From Verrucomicrobiota bacterium (GTDB lineage Bacteria > Verrucomicrobiota > Lentisphaeria > JABSQK01 > JAJFLO01): 64,000 bases of DNA. Location: positions 1-64,000 of the forward strand of contig JAJFLQ010000187.1 of assembly GCA_021772615.1 (NCBI GenBank), read 5' to 3'. The translations under genes were made by a program, and so were the position numbers. This document shows positions 54,286 to 63,240 of the stretch, in pieces (the stretch's first letter is position 1; the number at the start of each line of letters is the position of its first letter). Under the pieces are notes generated by a model. The model made no database searches, was not told where the DNA came from, and saw nothing but the letters and a program-made list of their open reading frames with translations.

Positions 54286-55251
54286 TCACTCCACCCATAC
54301 CCGGTGTTTCTTGAGCGAAAATATCTGATCCCAACCGCGTGATTCCTGCGCACGGTGTGCGCGTTTATACTTTAACGCCGGGCCGTGCTTGTTTAGCACA
54401 TCCTCCACAAACAATTCTGAACCCACTGCAATGCCCTTGGTCGCGAACCGGACTTTCAACATCAATCGCTGTGACCAGCCTAACGTTAACGCCTTGTGGT
54501 CTTGATTCAGCACATCGGCGACCAGGCGGCGGTCGATGCCCGTACGGTCGGCGGTATGTCCCACGAGATACGTTCGAAATCGATCCCACACGCGGGTTTG
54601 GAGTAGGGCGGTTGACCCATTCAGTTCAACTTCCGGCAGTCCGAGTTCTCGACCGATAAGCCGTGACAATACAGCTTCGTCTTCCTGCAGCTGCCCCTTT
54701 ACCACGCGTTCTGCGTAACCGCACCATCGGTACTCGGCAGGATCCGCGACGATGCCGGCGCGTACAGGATTTAGTGTTATATACGCCATCATCTTGGCCA
54801 ATGCGCCGTTTTCATCAACAATGACGCTGTCGAATCTGCCGCCGAACAAGCGGCCCCAGCGATTTTGTCGCTTATTGAACCACTGCGTGAATCGCTGCTG
54901 AAAATTGGACACCACCAGACTGATATCATGAATTTTCGTCCGAAAACCTTCCAGGACATCATTGCCGGGATCGAAAGGATTCGGCAGCCGATGGTATCGT
55001 TGCCATTTGGCAACCAGACTATCGTGTGTCATTTCCGACGGCTTTGGTATCTCGATTACTGCGTGGTAGTGGTTATCCATCACCACATAATCCCACACCC
55101 GGTAACTGAGTCGTTCTTGACCTGCGAACAACAATTGGCGGAGTTTCTCCTTCTCCACATCTCCCAGCACGAAACTGCCTCCGGTGATTCGGTTTGTAAT
55201 CATGTAAAAGCACCGTTCATCACCGTTCATCTTCACTCTGTTGTGATACAT
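54286..55251 (-). CDS. REP-associated tyrosine transposase (RAYT, Y1_Tnp)
   Basis: 321 residues, start ATG 55251 behind AAGGAGAG. HUH motif HYH (61-63, VVMDNHYHAVIEIP), SNFQQRFTQWFNKRQNRWGRLFGGRFDS... and AYITLNPVRAGIV (about 156-168) are the RAYT/TnpA_REP blocks. The C-terminal 120 residues are longer than in simple IS200 and may be a DNA-binding domain. It is not flanked by obvious IS ends; two 20-base direct repeats with a GGACTGTCC core lie 60-100 bases upstream. Likely a domesticated transposase acting on dispersed palindromes. Confidence 0.9.
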   Translation of the reverse strand: MYHNRVKMNGDERCFYMITNRITGGSFVLGDVEKEKLRQLLFAGQERLSYRVWDYVVMDNHYHAVIEIPKPSEMTHDSLVAKWQRYHRLPNPFDPGNDVLEGFRTKIHDISLVVSNFQQRFTQWFNKRQNRWGRLFGGRFDSVIVDENGALAKMMAYITLNPVRAGIVADPAEYRWCGYAERVVKGQLQEDEAVLSRLIGRELGLPEVELNGSTALLQTRVWDRFRTYLVGHTADRTGIDRRLVADVLNQDHKALTLGWSQRLMLKVRFATKGIAVGSELFVEDVLNKHGPALKYKRAHRAQESRGWDQIFSLKKHRVWVE

Positions 55252-55583
55252 ACAACTCTCCTTTCCTTAGACTCATCATTCACAACATACACCCATTCAT
55301 CTCATTATAAAGGACTGTCCGCTTTTTTGAAGGACTGTCCGCTTTTTTGCCTAGCAAGAAAAAGTTCGTCTTGCAATCGAGTGGCGGTGTTGCTGAAGTA
55401 CGGCTCTGGGGGCGTCGCTCGCTCCCTTCCACGGGGCAACCTTAGAGCCGGGGCCTCTGAGCTCGAATTCCTTGCACCCTCCCGTCGCGGTCTCCAGTCG
55501 GCGTATGGCATCAGCTTTAGAGCATTGTGATATGATGAATCGACGCCGTCGGATGATTCTCGGTAGTGAGGCTCGAGTATGAT
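55252..55583. other. Intergenic region next to the RAYT gene
   Basis: 332 bases holding the tandem 20-base repeat (55310-55349). The rest shows no gene or clear promoter; the small frames are shadows. Confidence 0.45.
55310..55349. repeat. Two 20-bp direct repeats with GGACTGTCC core
   Basis: AAGGACTGTCCGCTTTTTTG occurs at 55310-55329 and again at 55330-55349 with no change. Each has the small palindrome GGAC-T-GTCC followed by a T-tract. They lie upstream of the RAYT start, as similar repeats do near related genes in other bacteria, and may be its recognition sites. Confidence 0.75.
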
Positions 55584-56702
55584 TTACGGTAGCGGGAGCA
55601 GGTCGAAATGAATGGTCGCTGAGGGCGCAGGAAGGGTCCAGCCCGCATCGGCCGGTAGCTTGGTGAGCATGCGATAGATGAAGCGATTAACGTTGGTCAG
55701 TGGCACAGACCGGAGGTTTTTCGCCTTGCTGGGAAGGCGCCGAAAGAAATCCTCCCAATGAATCAGGATGACGTGTCGGGGTTGTAGGGCGTGTATGATG
55801 TCTTCTGGATATCCTGATATGTAATTGAATCCAGGCACGCAGAGTATGGCAATGTCGACTCTGAGATTCTCATAGGGCGGTGACTGAAAGAATTCTGCCG
55901 GAACGGCACTGGCCGCGTCCTGGTAAAAAATACGAATGGATGAATCCGGGACGGCCGGGTCTTTGATGGTGAGTAGAAAGGCATAGGTTTGCCCCTCTTT
56001 CCACCCCCACGCGGTCCGCGGCAGTTTCGGTTTTGGTCCCGTGGCTTTGCCACCGAATAACTTGAGACAGAAGAAGTGTGGGGCGTGATCGGACGGGATA
56101 GCGATAATATCCATATTACCCACCGTGTGGGGACGGCCGTTACGGATACCGACATCCGTAACGAGCGCAGGCGGAATGTCATCATGAACCGCGGCGAGGA
56201 TATTCTTCGTGGTTGCACTGCCGAATATTTCGGCCGTCAATCCGTGCTTGCGATACAGGTACGGCAGGTCCATCAGATGATCATAGTGTGCATGACCCAC
56301 AAGGATGGCTCGCAGGTTGGGCACCGGCCGGAAACCACGTTCGATGCGTTCCGGTCGCGGCGATATCGGGAATGGAAGTGCAACGCGTAGTAGAACTGGA
56401 TTGCTGAAAAACGGAGCGCCCATAATCGCATGCCCGGCGCGCTCAATGACCACACCGCCTGCGCCAAGATAGGTTATTCCAACTGGGGCGGCGTTCGTCG
56501 AATGGTCTAGCGCGACCACGCGGTGAGCTGTTGTAATCGGTAGGTTTTTTGATGAACCAGCATCCAACTGTGGCGGTATCACGAACAACAGCAGGGTAGC
56601 CACGACGCATTTCGGTCGTGTCTTTCCCACCATTCTTGTACGCGGTCCGGCGTTCGCCGGTATCTTGATCGGAATCGAATCGGTAACAAATTTATTAATC
56701 AT
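55584..56702 (-). CDS. Exported metallo-beta-lactamase-fold hydrolase
   Basis: 372 residues as called; an ATG at 56633 would put a clean signal peptide (MVGKTRPKCVVATLLLFVIP) at the N terminus and seems more natural. The fold's metal motif is HAHYDH (137-142 in the long form), with TYLGAGGVVIE before it and the later AIPSDHAPHFF. This pattern resembles UlaG/phosphatidylethanolamine-type hydrolases of the MBL group with an exported location. The substrate is unknown. The gene stands alone. Confidence 0.75.
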   Translation of the reverse strand: MINKFVTDSIPIKIPANAGPRTRMVGKTRPKCVVATLLLFVIPPQLDAGSSKNLPITTAHRVVALDHSTNAAPVGITYLGAGGVVIERAGHAIMGAPFFSNPVLLRVALPFPISPRPERIERGFRPVPNLRAILVGHAHYDHLMDLPYLYRKHGLTAEIFGSATTKNILAAVHDDIPPALVTDVGIRNGRPHTVGNMDIIAIPSDHAPHFFCLKLFGGKATGPKPKLPRTAWGWKEGQTYAFLLTIKDPAVPDSSIRIFYQDAASAVPAEFFQSPPYENLRVDIAILCVPGFNYISGYPEDIIHALQPRHVILIHWEDFFRRLPSKAKNLRSVPLTNVNRFIYRMLTKLPADAGWTLPAPSATIHFDLLPLP

Positions 56703-56764
56703 ATTTTCGCCCGTAACCCGTTTTCTTCAGGATGATTCGTCACTCCGGTAAACTAGCCCATTTC

Positions 56765-56818
56765 TAGCAGTTCTACGAGCTGCGAAGAAGGTGCATAGGC
56801 TTCCAGCCTGTAGCTTGC
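56765..56818 (-). repeat. 54-bp dispersed repeat, copy 2
   Basis: On the minus strand it aligns without gaps to 4452-4505 (about nine mismatches in 54 by eye) and includes ACAGGCTGGAAGCCT. Position is between two minus-strand genes. Confidence 0.7.
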
Positions 56819-56909
56819 GGCAACCCCGAATTGATCAAACGCTCTGAATTTCGAATCCGAATGTCGTTGTCAGAACGCGCCCGAAAAGCTACAGCCAAGA
56901 TTGTCCAAG

Positions 56910-57692
56910 CTAATATGCGTACACGCGGTCAATAAATTGCTGTACTCCCTGCTTGAATGCTTCCGGTGCTTCCCACGGCACACGATGCGCTGCACCGTCG
57001 ATGATTGTGTGCGTGATTACCGGACATGTCGCAGCCAGGGCTTTCCCAATCCGGCAATATTTGCTGTCTTCACGGCCCGAGATATACAGAATCGGTGGAG
57101 CTGCCAGTGACGCCAGTGCAGGTGTGATCTCCGGCGTGTTGCCATTCGAGAAAATTCGCAACATCCGAGCAATGCCCGCCCTTGATAGCTCGGATTCCGT
57201 CGGCGGCCACGGGTTTGCGCGGCCGGAAAATACCGGCTGGCGATTCCAATCGTCAACAACATTGTTCCAGGGCATTTCCTCGAAGCGTCGGGCCCATTCG
57301 TCGTCGCGCTCCCGCCGTTGTTGCTGGTCATTGGCAGCGGCGAAGCCCGGGTGTGCCGCGACCAGGATTATGCCATACCATTTGTTCGGCGCTCTCAAGG
57401 CGGCGCGCAATGCGAGCCGGCCGCCCATCGAATATCCCAGAAGAAAACCGGCCGGGCTACAGCAATCGGCATGGATTCGTTGTTGAAAGTCATCGACCCA
57501 CTCATCGATTGTATCCCATACAGCGCTCCAAAGGTTCTCCTCGGTGATCGGAAGCGGTGACGCGTGTCCCTGTTGGTCTGTGGTGTAAAATGCATCGGCG
57601 AACGGCTGCCATACTTCAGGCGGCTGCAAGTTTCCGTGGATACAGAACAGGCGTGGACGGTTGCTTTTTGCCGAGGAGGGCTGCTGTTTCAC
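56910..57692 (-). CDS. MenH/BioH-like alpha/beta hydrolase
   Basis: 260 residues, GTG start at 57692 behind AAGGAG. LFCIHGNLQPPEVWQPF (oxyanion), LLGYSMGGRLALRAAL with nucleophile S88, ISGREDSKY (Asp) and DGAAHRVPWEAP (His). The YSMGGRLAL and VLAAHPGF features resemble MenH (menaquinone) and some BioH-like proteins. Menaquinone genes are not here; bioA is 3 kb away. Role in biotin synthesis is possible but unproven. Confidence 0.7.
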   Translation of the reverse strand: MKQQPSSAKSNRPRLFCIHGNLQPPEVWQPFADAFYTTDQQGHASPLPITEENLWSAVWDTIDEWVDDFQQRIHADCCSPAGFLLGYSMGGRLALRAALRAPNKWYGIILVAAHPGFAAANDQQQRRERDDEWARRFEEMPWNNVVDDWNRQPVFSGRANPWPPTESELSRAGIARMLRIFSNGNTPEITPALASLAAPPILYISGREDSKYCRIGKALAATCPVITHTIIDGAAHRVPWEAPEAFKQGVQQFIDRVYAY

Positions 57693-57867
57693 GAGATCTT
57701 GAAACTCCTTGCCGCTGCGAGCTTTTTAGTGTATCTTTGGCCACAAGTGTACGCGCGATGGTACGCCGCATCTGCGCGTTCTATGACAGGTCGGCACCGT
57801 GTCGTAGACGTCATGGGCGTGCAATAGGTTCATGCTGAGAATGTGCGGTTGAAGGAGATTTGATGCA

Positions 57868-60800
57868 ATGACGGATTGTGTAAAAACATTCTGGCTTATT
57901 GCTGCTTCCGGTTTGTTTGCTGTATTTCCGGTATTGGCAGATGGGGCCTGGATTCCCCTGGCGCCAGATGGCGAACCGAATATCAGTGCGTCAGTATCTG
58001 TTCATTCATCCGCCCCGTCGGTGACATACCACGACCTGGAAAGCGGCCGTGTATTTGCGGTGTGGGAGGAGGTGATTGGCGGCGTTCCGGAAATTTATCT
58101 GCGTTACTTCGACTGCGCTGCGCCGACATCGGGCTGGCAAGCGCTTGGAAACAGCGCCGCCGGTACAGGAATCAGCGGCACGGCTGGGCATCCCTCGCGG
58201 CTCCCGCGCGTGGCGGTCGACGGCACCGGCAAGGTGTGGGTGGTGTGGCAGGAGGGCGAAGGACTCGATTCTGAAGCACTGGTGGAGGATCTGGTGTCAA
58301 TCTGGACGTCCGTACGAGAAATCCTGGAAGGGAGCGGCACGGCGAATCAGAAATTTGATCTGATACGTACCGAGCTACAGCAGATACCCGACACCATTGC
58401 AGCAGGTTCAACGTCGCCATCTTACATTTATGCCAAATGTTTCAACACAACTTCCGGTATGTGGGAGGGCGTTGATGGATCGGCCTCCGGTTCGGGCATA
58501 AGTGGAAACGACACCGCGAGTTTCGCTGTTCATCCGGACATCGTCATCTACCAGGGGCAACCGTTTGTTGTCTGGAGCTACGTGCGTGTCGAGGCCGACG
58601 GCGCCACGTCGCAGGCCAGATACGACGATTTAATTTCTGATCCTCTAAATAATTTCGGCGATATATATGGTGCTCATCTCGATGCGGGCTCGTGGTCTTC
58701 CCTGGGGGGATCATTCGGAAGTTATGCGAACACCGTAAGTCCCGGAATAAGTGCGTCTGGATTTGACCCGATAGCGGTGTCGCCGCGTATCGTATCACGC
58801 AGCAGCGACGGAGCGCCGGTTGTCGCGTGGCAGCAGACATTTCTGGTGTTGTCAGTGACAACGCTCCAGGATATTATCGCTCTTGACGCATTTGCCGACA
58901 GCGAATTCGCTGCGATTCCCCAGGCCCACCTGCGTGTATTCGGAGGTGCGTCGTGGGATGCCCTTGACGACGGCGACGTCGACAGTACAGATGACGCAAA
59001 TGGTGGTTTGAGTCGGGTAAAGGATTCGGGTGGTGCGGCAGCCGGCGTGAGCAGCATCGACCTCGCGGCCGGCAGCGACGATGAGGTGTCGCTGGTTTAC
59101 ACTGTCACCAGTCCGCAAACCAGCCCGGTTACCAATCTTCCGGTTGTTGAGGTGTACGGCAAGCAATGGCGCGACACCGATTCCAGTTCGGCGATTAACT
59201 TCAGCTGGACCGACAACGGCGGGCAGTGGCGCGATATTTCCGGGAGTCCGCTCGACTCCGCGTTTCAGCCGGCTTTGGCATACAACGGGGCAGACGCGCC
59301 GGTGGTGGTCTGGGTTGATGCCTTTTTCGCTGTATTCGGTTTGCAGTGGGATGCGGTCACACAAGCGTGGCATCCTCTGGGTAACTCGACTTACCGCGGC
59401 GGTGGATTAACGCTCGAAAGCCTGACATCGGATATAAGTGCGGAGATTGTCGCAGGTACCGTGAATCCCGGGCTCCAGCTCAACCCCGATATCGAAATAT
59501 TCGGCAACGGCAACCCGATGACCATTTGGCAACGGGTCGCGATGCCAGATGCGGTCAAGATGCAGGCAGCGCAGACTGATTTCGAAGATCCTTCCGCGGT
59601 CCGGTCGCTTATCGAGACGATGCGGGCGGAGTCGGAGAATGTGAAGTACGATATCTGGCTGCGGCTTTTCAACCGTGCACCGGTATTGTCCGATACGATG
59701 CCGTTGACTGGCCCGGTATGTATCGCTCCACAGGCGTCGGTAGCGTTCTCTGCTGTATTTGATGATCCTGACGGCGATGCCTTGAGTATCACCTGGGATT
59801 TTGGTGATGGTAGCCAGGCAGACACCGCCACGCCGTCACCTCATCAGTATGTCGCCGAGGGCCGTTACTTTGCCACCGTGACCGTCGCGGACAGCCTCGG
59901 CGCGACCGCCTCTGCGTCGTGGACGATCAAGGTCGGCAATCCGCCCGAAGGAACCATCGATTTTCCATTTGACGGCGACGAGTTTATCCTGGATCAGGAT
60001 GGGACCGTGATCGTGACGTTTGAAGCAACGGTTACGGATGCCGACGGTGATCCGTTGAGTGTGCGCTGGAATCTCGACGGCGGCGTCCCGGCGATTTCAT
60101 TTCTCGAGGACCCAGGCGACGTGTTGTATTCCTCGCCCGGCGTATACGACATTGCACTTGTCGTTGCGGACAGCACGGGCCTGGTCGATACCACCCCCAA
60201 TACTGTCCGGATTTCCGTTGTCGATGCGGATGCGGATAATAATCCTCCAAACGGTTTGATCACTATGCCGTCGGAAAATCAGACCATCTCGTCGGGGCAA
60301 TCACTTACATTCGGAGCCGACTTTACCGATCCGGAATTCGATGGCATCGCAATGTACAGCTGGGACTTCGGTGGCGGCGCCGATGATATAATTGGCAACA
60401 GCGAAACCGGTGCGGTAATATTTAACACACCCGGGACGTTTACTGTGTCGCTGACCGTCACCGATGATAATTTCGCCGGCGCCTTGACCGATCCTACACC
60501 CGACACCGTTGTGGTCACGGTGGTCGGTGACAATCTCCCGCCCGACGGGTTTATTTCATCGCCGGTCGCACCCATATTGATCGTACCTCCGGGAAGCAAT
60601 GTCACCTTTGCCGGATCCGGAACGGACCCCGATGGCAATCTGCCGTTGTCGTACATATGGGCGTTTGACGGCGCCACACCGCAGGATTCGGATGTAGCTG
60701 TTCCCGGCAGTATCGCGCTGAATGTCATTGGCAGTTTTGACGTCACATTCACCGTAACAGATGGTGCCGGGCTGGCCGCCCCCGAGCCGCCCGGTCTGTT

Positions 60801-61617
60801 CTTGATCGTAGATCACGCGCCTGAAGGCACAATTACGATGCCCCCTTCGGATCAGACAATCGTGGTCGGCGGATCGCTGCAGTTTGCGGGCGAGGCCACT
60901 GATCTTGACGGACACGATGTGCGCTTTTTATGGCTGATCGACGGTGTGCCGGTTTCGACGAAGGCGGTGCCGGACAATGCTTTCTCATTCAACACGGTCG
61001 GATCGTTTGATGTAACCTTGCACGTTATAGATGAATTCGAGGTGCCGGACCAGTCGCCACAGGTCTTGACAGTGACCGTGCAATCTGAGGCGATCGATAC
61101 AGATGGTGATGGTATTGACAACCTCAGTGAAATGGACAATGGCACAGATCCGGCGTTGCCAACACTGTGTTATGCACCCGGCTGGAATCTGATTACGTGG
61201 GCCAGAGTGGCGGCCGACGGTGATACGATCGCTGATCAGATTGCCGATTTGCCGCTGGCTGGTAGTGTGTGGGCCTATGACGAGGCTGCGGATGTGTTGT
61301 TTCCTGTCGGATCCGTGGCCGTCGGCGCGCACGAGAATCGCATGCTGCCGGGCAACGGTTACTGGGCTTATTTCCTGAGCGGCGGTTTCCACGATGTGAC
61401 CGGATCCGCGTTTCCAGACGGCACGCGTGTGTTGAATCCGGGCTGGAATCTCGCCGGCGGCATTGATGGCGGAAACATTCCGGAGAATGCCAATATCGGT
61501 ATTTTGTGGGGCTGGCGCTATTCCGCATTTGTGCAGCCCGACGCGGTTCGCTCCAATCAAGGATACTGGGTGCATTCCACCGCGGGTACGGATATCACTA
61601 TTCAGGACTGGCCATGA
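57868..61617 (+). CDS. Large secreted PKD-repeat protein
   Basis: 1249 residues, ATG 57868 behind AGGAG. Signal peptide about 1-24 (FWLIAASGLFAVFPVLADG). Residues about 40-600 have repeated VWxx(V/E) strands (FAVWEEV, VWVVWQEGEG, FVVWSYV, VVAWQQTF, VVVWVDAF, TIWQRV), as in beta-propellers. PKD-like domains begin near 608, 690, 790, 888 and 982. A calcium-binding DTDGDGIDNLSEMDNGTDP follows (about 1077), then two GWNL modules (about 1108 and 1191). Probably exported and surface-bound; adhesin or scaffold. Confidence 0.85.
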   Translation: MTDCVKTFWLIAASGLFAVFPVLADGAWIPLAPDGEPNISASVSVHSSAPSVTYHDLESGRVFAVWEEVIGGVPEIYLRYFDCAAPTSGWQALGNSAAGTGISGTAGHPSRLPRVAVDGTGKVWVVWQEGEGLDSEALVEDLVSIWTSVREILEGSGTANQKFDLIRTELQQIPDTIAAGSTSPSYIYAKCFNTTSGMWEGVDGSASGSGISGNDTASFAVHPDIVIYQGQPFVVWSYVRVEADGATSQARYDDLISDPLNNFGDIYGAHLDAGSWSSLGGSFGSYANTVSPGISASGFDPIAVSPRIVSRSSDGAPVVAWQQTFLVLSVTTLQDIIALDAFADSEFAAIPQAHLRVFGGASWDALDDGDVDSTDDANGGLSRVKDSGGAAAGVSSIDLAAGSDDEVSLVYTVTSPQTSPVTNLPVVEVYGKQWRDTDSSSAINFSWTDNGGQWRDISGSPLDSAFQPALAYNGADAPVVVWVDAFFAVFGLQWDAVTQAWHPLGNSTYRGGGLTLESLTSDISAEIVAGTVNPGLQLNPDIEIFGNGNPMTIWQRVAMPDAVKMQAAQTDFEDPSAVRSLIETMRAESENVKYDIWLRLFNRAPVLSDTMPLTGPVCIAPQASVAFSAVFDDPDGDALSITWDFGDGSQADTATPSPHQYVAEGRYFATVTVADSLGATASASWTIKVGNPPEGTIDFPFDGDEFILDQDGTVIVTFEATVTDADGDPLSVRWNLDGGVPAISFLEDPGDVLYSSPGVYDIALVVADSTGLVDTTPNTVRISVVDADADNNPPNGLITMPSENQTISSGQSLTFGADFTDPEFDGIAMYSWDFGGGADDIIGNSETGAVIFNTPGTFTVSLTVTDDNFAGALTDPTPDTVVVTVVGDNLPPDGFISSPVAPILIVPPGSNVTFAGSGTDPDGNLPLSYIWAFDGATPQDSDVAVPGSIALNVIGSFDVTFTVTDGAGLAAPEPPGLFLIVDHAPEGTITMPPSDQTIVVGGSLQFAGEATDLDGHDVRFLWLIDGVPVSTKAVPDNAFSFNTVGSFDVTLHVIDEFEVPDQSPQVLTVTVQSEAIDTDGDGIDNLSEMDNGTDPALPTLCYAPGWNLITWARVAADGDTIADQIADLPLAGSVWAYDEAADVLFPVGSVAVGAHENRMLPGNGYWAYFLSGGFHDVTGSAFPDGTRVLNPGWNLAGGIDGGNIPENANIGILWGWRYSAFVQPDAVRSNQGYWVHSTAGTDITIQDWP

Positions 61618-61628
61618 CCGTGCGACAC

Positions 61629-61654
61629 CCTGTTCGAAAAGAGATTCGAACAGG
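61629..61654. terminator. Stem-loop after PKD gene
   Basis: CCTGTTCGAA-AAGAGA-TTCGAACAGG, perfect ten-base stem beginning 12 bases after the stop. No T-tract, so a processing or stabilising stem is also possible. Confidence 0.45.
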
Positions 61655-61773
61655 AAATTCCACATTGCAGGATCAAACAACAATCTCTAAGCACCGAAAT
61701 TGCAAATTCTGAATACCGTTATGGATCATCGTACATTGTTTTTCATCAAAGCAGCCCAACAAAGGAGTTCATG

Positions 61774-62160
61774 ATGGCCAACGATCGATTGGAAGAAGTT
61801 TGCAGCAATCCACCGATGCCAAAGGAAAACCAGAAGTCGGTGCGTTGCGATCTGTGCTCAAAGCCACTTGTTGCCGAGAACGTATTCGTGAAGGAAGGCA
61901 AGCGTTTCTGTTGTGTAGCTGCTGCGGCTCAGTATCTTTCAAGTAACAAGACGCTTGAAGATTTTCACGGCCGCGATAAGAAGCGCAAGTTCGTACAAGC
62001 TATTAAGAAGGTAGTCATTCTGTCCATACTTGCCGCAATCGCCTATGGCGGCTACCAATATTGGTCACAGAACAAGGACAAGGTCCGCGAAGCCGGACAG
62101 GAACTGAGGGAAAAAGCGAAAGATCTGGAGAATTCGGTAAACGAACGTAGCGACGAATAG
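61774..62160 (+). CDS. Small zinc-ribbon-like membrane protein
   Basis: 128 residues from ATG 61774 (61771 is the alternative), behind AAAGGAG. VRCDLCSKPLV and KRFCCVAAA may form a Cys4-type zinc site (CDLC...CC). A membrane helix at about 77-93 (VVILSILAAIAYGGYQYW) is followed by a charged helix (KVREAGQELREKAKDLEN). Probably cytoplasmic zinc site, single-pass membrane. No known family. It lies 60 bases upstream of the Hpt gene and may be co-transcribed. Confidence 0.6.
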   Translation: MANDRLEEVCSNPPMPKENQKSVRCDLCSKPLVAENVFVKEGKRFCCVAAAAQYLSSNKTLEDFHGRDKKRKFVQAIKKVVILSILAAIAYGGYQYWSQNKDKVREAGQELREKAKDLENSVNERSDE

Positions 62161-62222
62161 TCATGTATAACGCCTAACAACATTAACAAAACACCTATTT
62201 GAGTGAAAGAGACATCCACGCC

Positions 62223-62627
62223 ATGACAAACGGGTCCCATGAATCCGAATCCTCGAATCTCTCCAACGACGATCTATATTCGTTGTCTGAGACCATAAAC
62301 ACTGCCACGCTGGATGGGCTTCGGACGATGAGCGATGAAATTGATCCCGAACTTGCCGATCAATTGCTGCAGATCTTCCGCGAAGACACTCCCGTTCGAC
62401 TTGCAGCCATAAAAGAAGCACTGTCTGGCGGCGATACCGCGCGATTGCGGCGCGAGGCGCACACGGTACGTGGCGTGCTCGATGCTCTTGGCGCCGAGCG
62501 TCTTTCCCTTATTATCACCACAATTGAGAAGGCAGGTTCGATCGACAAGCTCGGCGACCCCGACCGTCTCTTTGATCGCCTGGATTTCGAGTTTGACAAG
62601 ATCTGTCGTCGACTTGAGCAGAGTTGA
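62223..62627 (+). CDS. Free-standing Hpt phosphotransfer protein
   Basis: 134 residues from ATG 62223 (a TTG at 62199 is less likely). A four-helix Hpt: LADQLLQIFREDTPVRLAAI, then RREAHTVRGVLDALGAERLS with the phospho-accepting His in AHTVRG, and LFDRLDFEFDKIC. Hybrid kinase phosphate can pass to it and on to a receiver. The hybrid kinase at 10721 lacks an Hpt, so this is a candidate partner. Confidence 0.85.
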   Translation: MTNGSHESESSNLSNDDLYSLSETINTATLDGLRTMSDEIDPELADQLLQIFREDTPVRLAAIKEALSGGDTARLRREAHTVRGVLDALGAERLSLIITTIEKAGSIDKLGDPDRLFDRLDFEFDKICRRLEQS

Positions 62628-62861
62628 TTCGGTGTGCATGTTCCATCGGCGCGAACATCAGTGCAGATCGGTATCGCCGAAGCCCGTTTCAACGTGGAAA
62701 TGTCTGTTTCTGCTCTGCAACTTGCTGCGGGGACAGCGATGATTTGGTTGGTTTATGACTAAATAGGCATACATTGTGCGGCGCATATAGGTTTCAGTAG
62801 CCCACTGGGATGCTGGAATTGATCGCGTTGTTAACCATCGGTCTGACGCGGGCGCGGGGCT

Positions 62862-62918
62862 CCTGCACGAATAGGTGCCCTGGCTGGAAATCAGCCGTCA
62901 GCCTAATTGTCGTGCAGG
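62862..62918. repeat. Nested hairpin
   Basis: CCTGCACGA (62862-62870) pairs with TCGTGCAGG (62910-62918); inside is GGCTG-GAAAT-CAGCC (62882-62896). Two stacked stems could be an RNA element or a worn REP. Confidence 0.5.
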
Positions 62919-62954
62919 TAGGTTCAATGTTACTTTATATACGGCATGCAGGGC

Positions 62955-62995
62955 GCGGGAAAAGCCACAACTTAAGTTGCGAACTTCCAACGTGT
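62955..62995. repeat. REP-like half element, copy E
   Basis: CACAACTTAAGTTGCGAACT parallels CACGCTAAAGCGCGAACTT of copy B; the left arm is not present nearby. Confidence 0.4.
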
Positions 62996-63240
62996 TTCCT
63001 AAACCCCAATTTGCCTGGTGTTCTTGTCACCCCTCGTTGGCTTCGCGATTTTCAACGGAAATTTTTAACTCAACGAACGACATTGACGGCGGATTGCACG
63101 GTATCCAGTATCAGGAAGTTCAGCTGACTGCATTGCCAGACCAGGTGTTGCGTCGTGTCGGATGAGCGATTGAAGGTGCCACATGCAGCGGGCAATGCGG
63201 CTCCGGAATACTATAACCACGGCGTACAACAGGATAAACC

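Larger units (their letters stand above)
62628..63240. other. Intergenic region with dyads
   Basis: 613 bases before the last gene. It holds a nested hairpin (62862-62918) and a REP-like half-element (62955-62995). No gene is supported. Confidence 0.45.

Noticed and set aside
55310..55349. CRISPR-like repeat
   Set aside because: Only two adjacent copies with no spacer, so not an array.
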